Shown: positions 12,765-13,187 of the stretch, one piece after another
How positions within the stretch are numbered: the first letter of the stretch is position 1
Layout of the letters: the number at the start of each line of letters is the position of its first letter
Source: an uncultured Actinomycetes bacterium
GTDB lineage: Bacteria > Actinomycetota > Thermoleophilia > Solirubrobacterales > Thermoleophilaceae
Length of the DNA: 13,187 nucleotides
Direction: 5' to 3'
Assembly (NCBI GenBank): GCA_946481495.1
Contig: CAMLNW010000050.1
Span: forward strand, 1-13,187
Translations under genes and position numbers: made by a program
Notes under the pieces: model-generated
Databases searched by the model: none
The model's input: only the letters and a program-made list of their open reading frames with translations
Told to the model about the DNA's origin: nothing

Positions 12765-13187
12765 ATGGCAGAGCAGACCCCCACGCAGCGCAAGGCGACC
12801 GCCAAGAAGGCCGCCGCGACCCGCAAGCGCAACGCCGCCGCGCGTAGCGCCAAGACCGCCAAGAGCTCGGCGAAGGCCACCGCCACCTCGGCGACCAAGG
12901 CCAGCAGCGCCACCGTCGACGCGAGCAGCCTCACGCTCGACAACTTCGCCCTGCAGGCCGAGCGCGCGGTCCTGATCCCAGTCGGTGCGGCCCTGGTCGC
13001 CCGCGACGCGGTCGTCGACATCACGAAGCCCTTCACCAGCCGCGTGACGGCCGAGAAGGAGCTGAAGAAGTTCGAGCGTCGCGGCAACACCGCCCGCAAC
13101 AACGTCCGCCGCGAGGTCAAGCGCACCCGCACACGCGTCGAGCGCGAGCTGCGCAGCATCCCTGGCGTGTCGAACGCCAGCGCCACG
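12765..13187 (+). CDS. Partial CDS, Lys/Ala-rich basic protein (histone H1-like N-terminus)
   Basis: An open frame of 141 codons from ATG 12765 that continues past the right edge without a stop. AAGGAG at 12748-12753 lies 11 bases upstream and a good promoter precedes it. Residues 1-50 are a low-complexity Lys/Ala/Thr/Ser/Arg tract (KATAKKAAATRKRNAAA) like the basic tails of H1-like and HU-extended nucleoid proteins. Residues 55-95 form a more hydrophobic helix-like segment (ALQAERAVLIPVGAALVARD), then a charged, probably helical region rich in Arg/Lys/Glu (TAEKELKKFERRGNTARNNV and onward). No signal peptide is seen. It could be a DNA-binding or surface/heparin-binding-like protein; I cannot name a family. 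A 195-residue antisense open frame over it is a codon-bias shadow. Confidence 0.75.
   Translation, partial: MAEQTPTQRKATAKKAAATRKRNAAARSAKTAKSSAKATATSATKASSATVDASSLTLDNFALQAERAVLIPVGAALVARDAVVDITKPFTSRVTAEKELKKFERRGNTARNNVRREVKRTRTRVERELRSIPGVSNASAT

Noticed and set aside
12599..13186. 195-residue minus-strand frame at the right edge
   Set aside because: It is antisense to the Lys/Ala-rich gene, which has a promoter and ribosome binding site; the minus frame also crosses the RNA B promoter.

Overview
The window is GC-rich, gene-dense DNA with actinobacterial-style codon use, strong GGAGG-type ribosome binding sites and TANNNT-type -10 elements. The organism is probably an actinobacterium, possibly from a deep lineage such as Thermoleophilia; that placement is an inference from style and gene content, not from a marker gene. 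No tRNA, rRNA, insertion sequence or CRISPR array was seen.

Positions 1-8164 hold a tightly packed minus-strand operon. In transcription order it encodes a fold-type III PLP decarboxylase (LysA-like), a LysX-like ATP-grasp ligase, a LysY/ArgC-like reductase, a LysZ/ArgB-like kinase, a class I/II aminotransferase, a second ATP-grasp ligase of the peptide-forming type, another class I/II aminotransferase, and the first 60 codons of an unidentified gene that leaves the window. Most junctions overlap by 1-4 bases, so translation is probably coupled. From 8301 to 11858 a divergent plus-strand operon encodes a DRE-TIM condensing enzyme (homocitrate/isopropylmalate synthase superfamily), a 56-residue LysW-type amino-group carrier protein ending in SDWGE, and a leucyl-tRNA-synthetase-like protein that lacks the usual C-terminal domain and has altered signature motifs. 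The two operons diverge from a control region at about 8148-8300.

Together these genes describe a carrier-protein-tethered amino acid pathway. LysX would load an acidic amino acid on the C-terminal Glu of the carrier, LysZ would phosphorylate its side-chain carboxylate and LysY would reduce it to a semialdehyde; an aminotransferase, the decarboxylase, the ATP-grasp ligase and the synthetase-like protein would then tailor and couple the product. Primary lysine/arginine synthesis is less likely because the set carries a divergent tRNA synthetase, a peptide-type ligase and two non-ArgD aminotransferases, and because no LysK-type release hydrolase or homoaconitase/homoisocitrate dehydrogenase is present. 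The closest known concept is carrier-protein-mediated secondary metabolism in Streptomyces (vazabitide A), but this gene combination is one I do not recognise. It is the best candidate for an undescribed system here.

Positions 11843-12764 hold a second unusual object: two diverged copies of a structured element of about 220 bp flanking a small XRE-type regulator gene. Each copy reads on the minus strand as a conserved promoter (TTGACA/T, 17-18 bp, TAAGGT/TAAGTT), then a chain of hairpins, several with GGAGGG in the loop, and ends in a very stable GC-rich hairpin. They look like paralogous small RNAs. The window ends inside a plus-strand gene for a Lys/Ala-rich basic protein with a good promoter.
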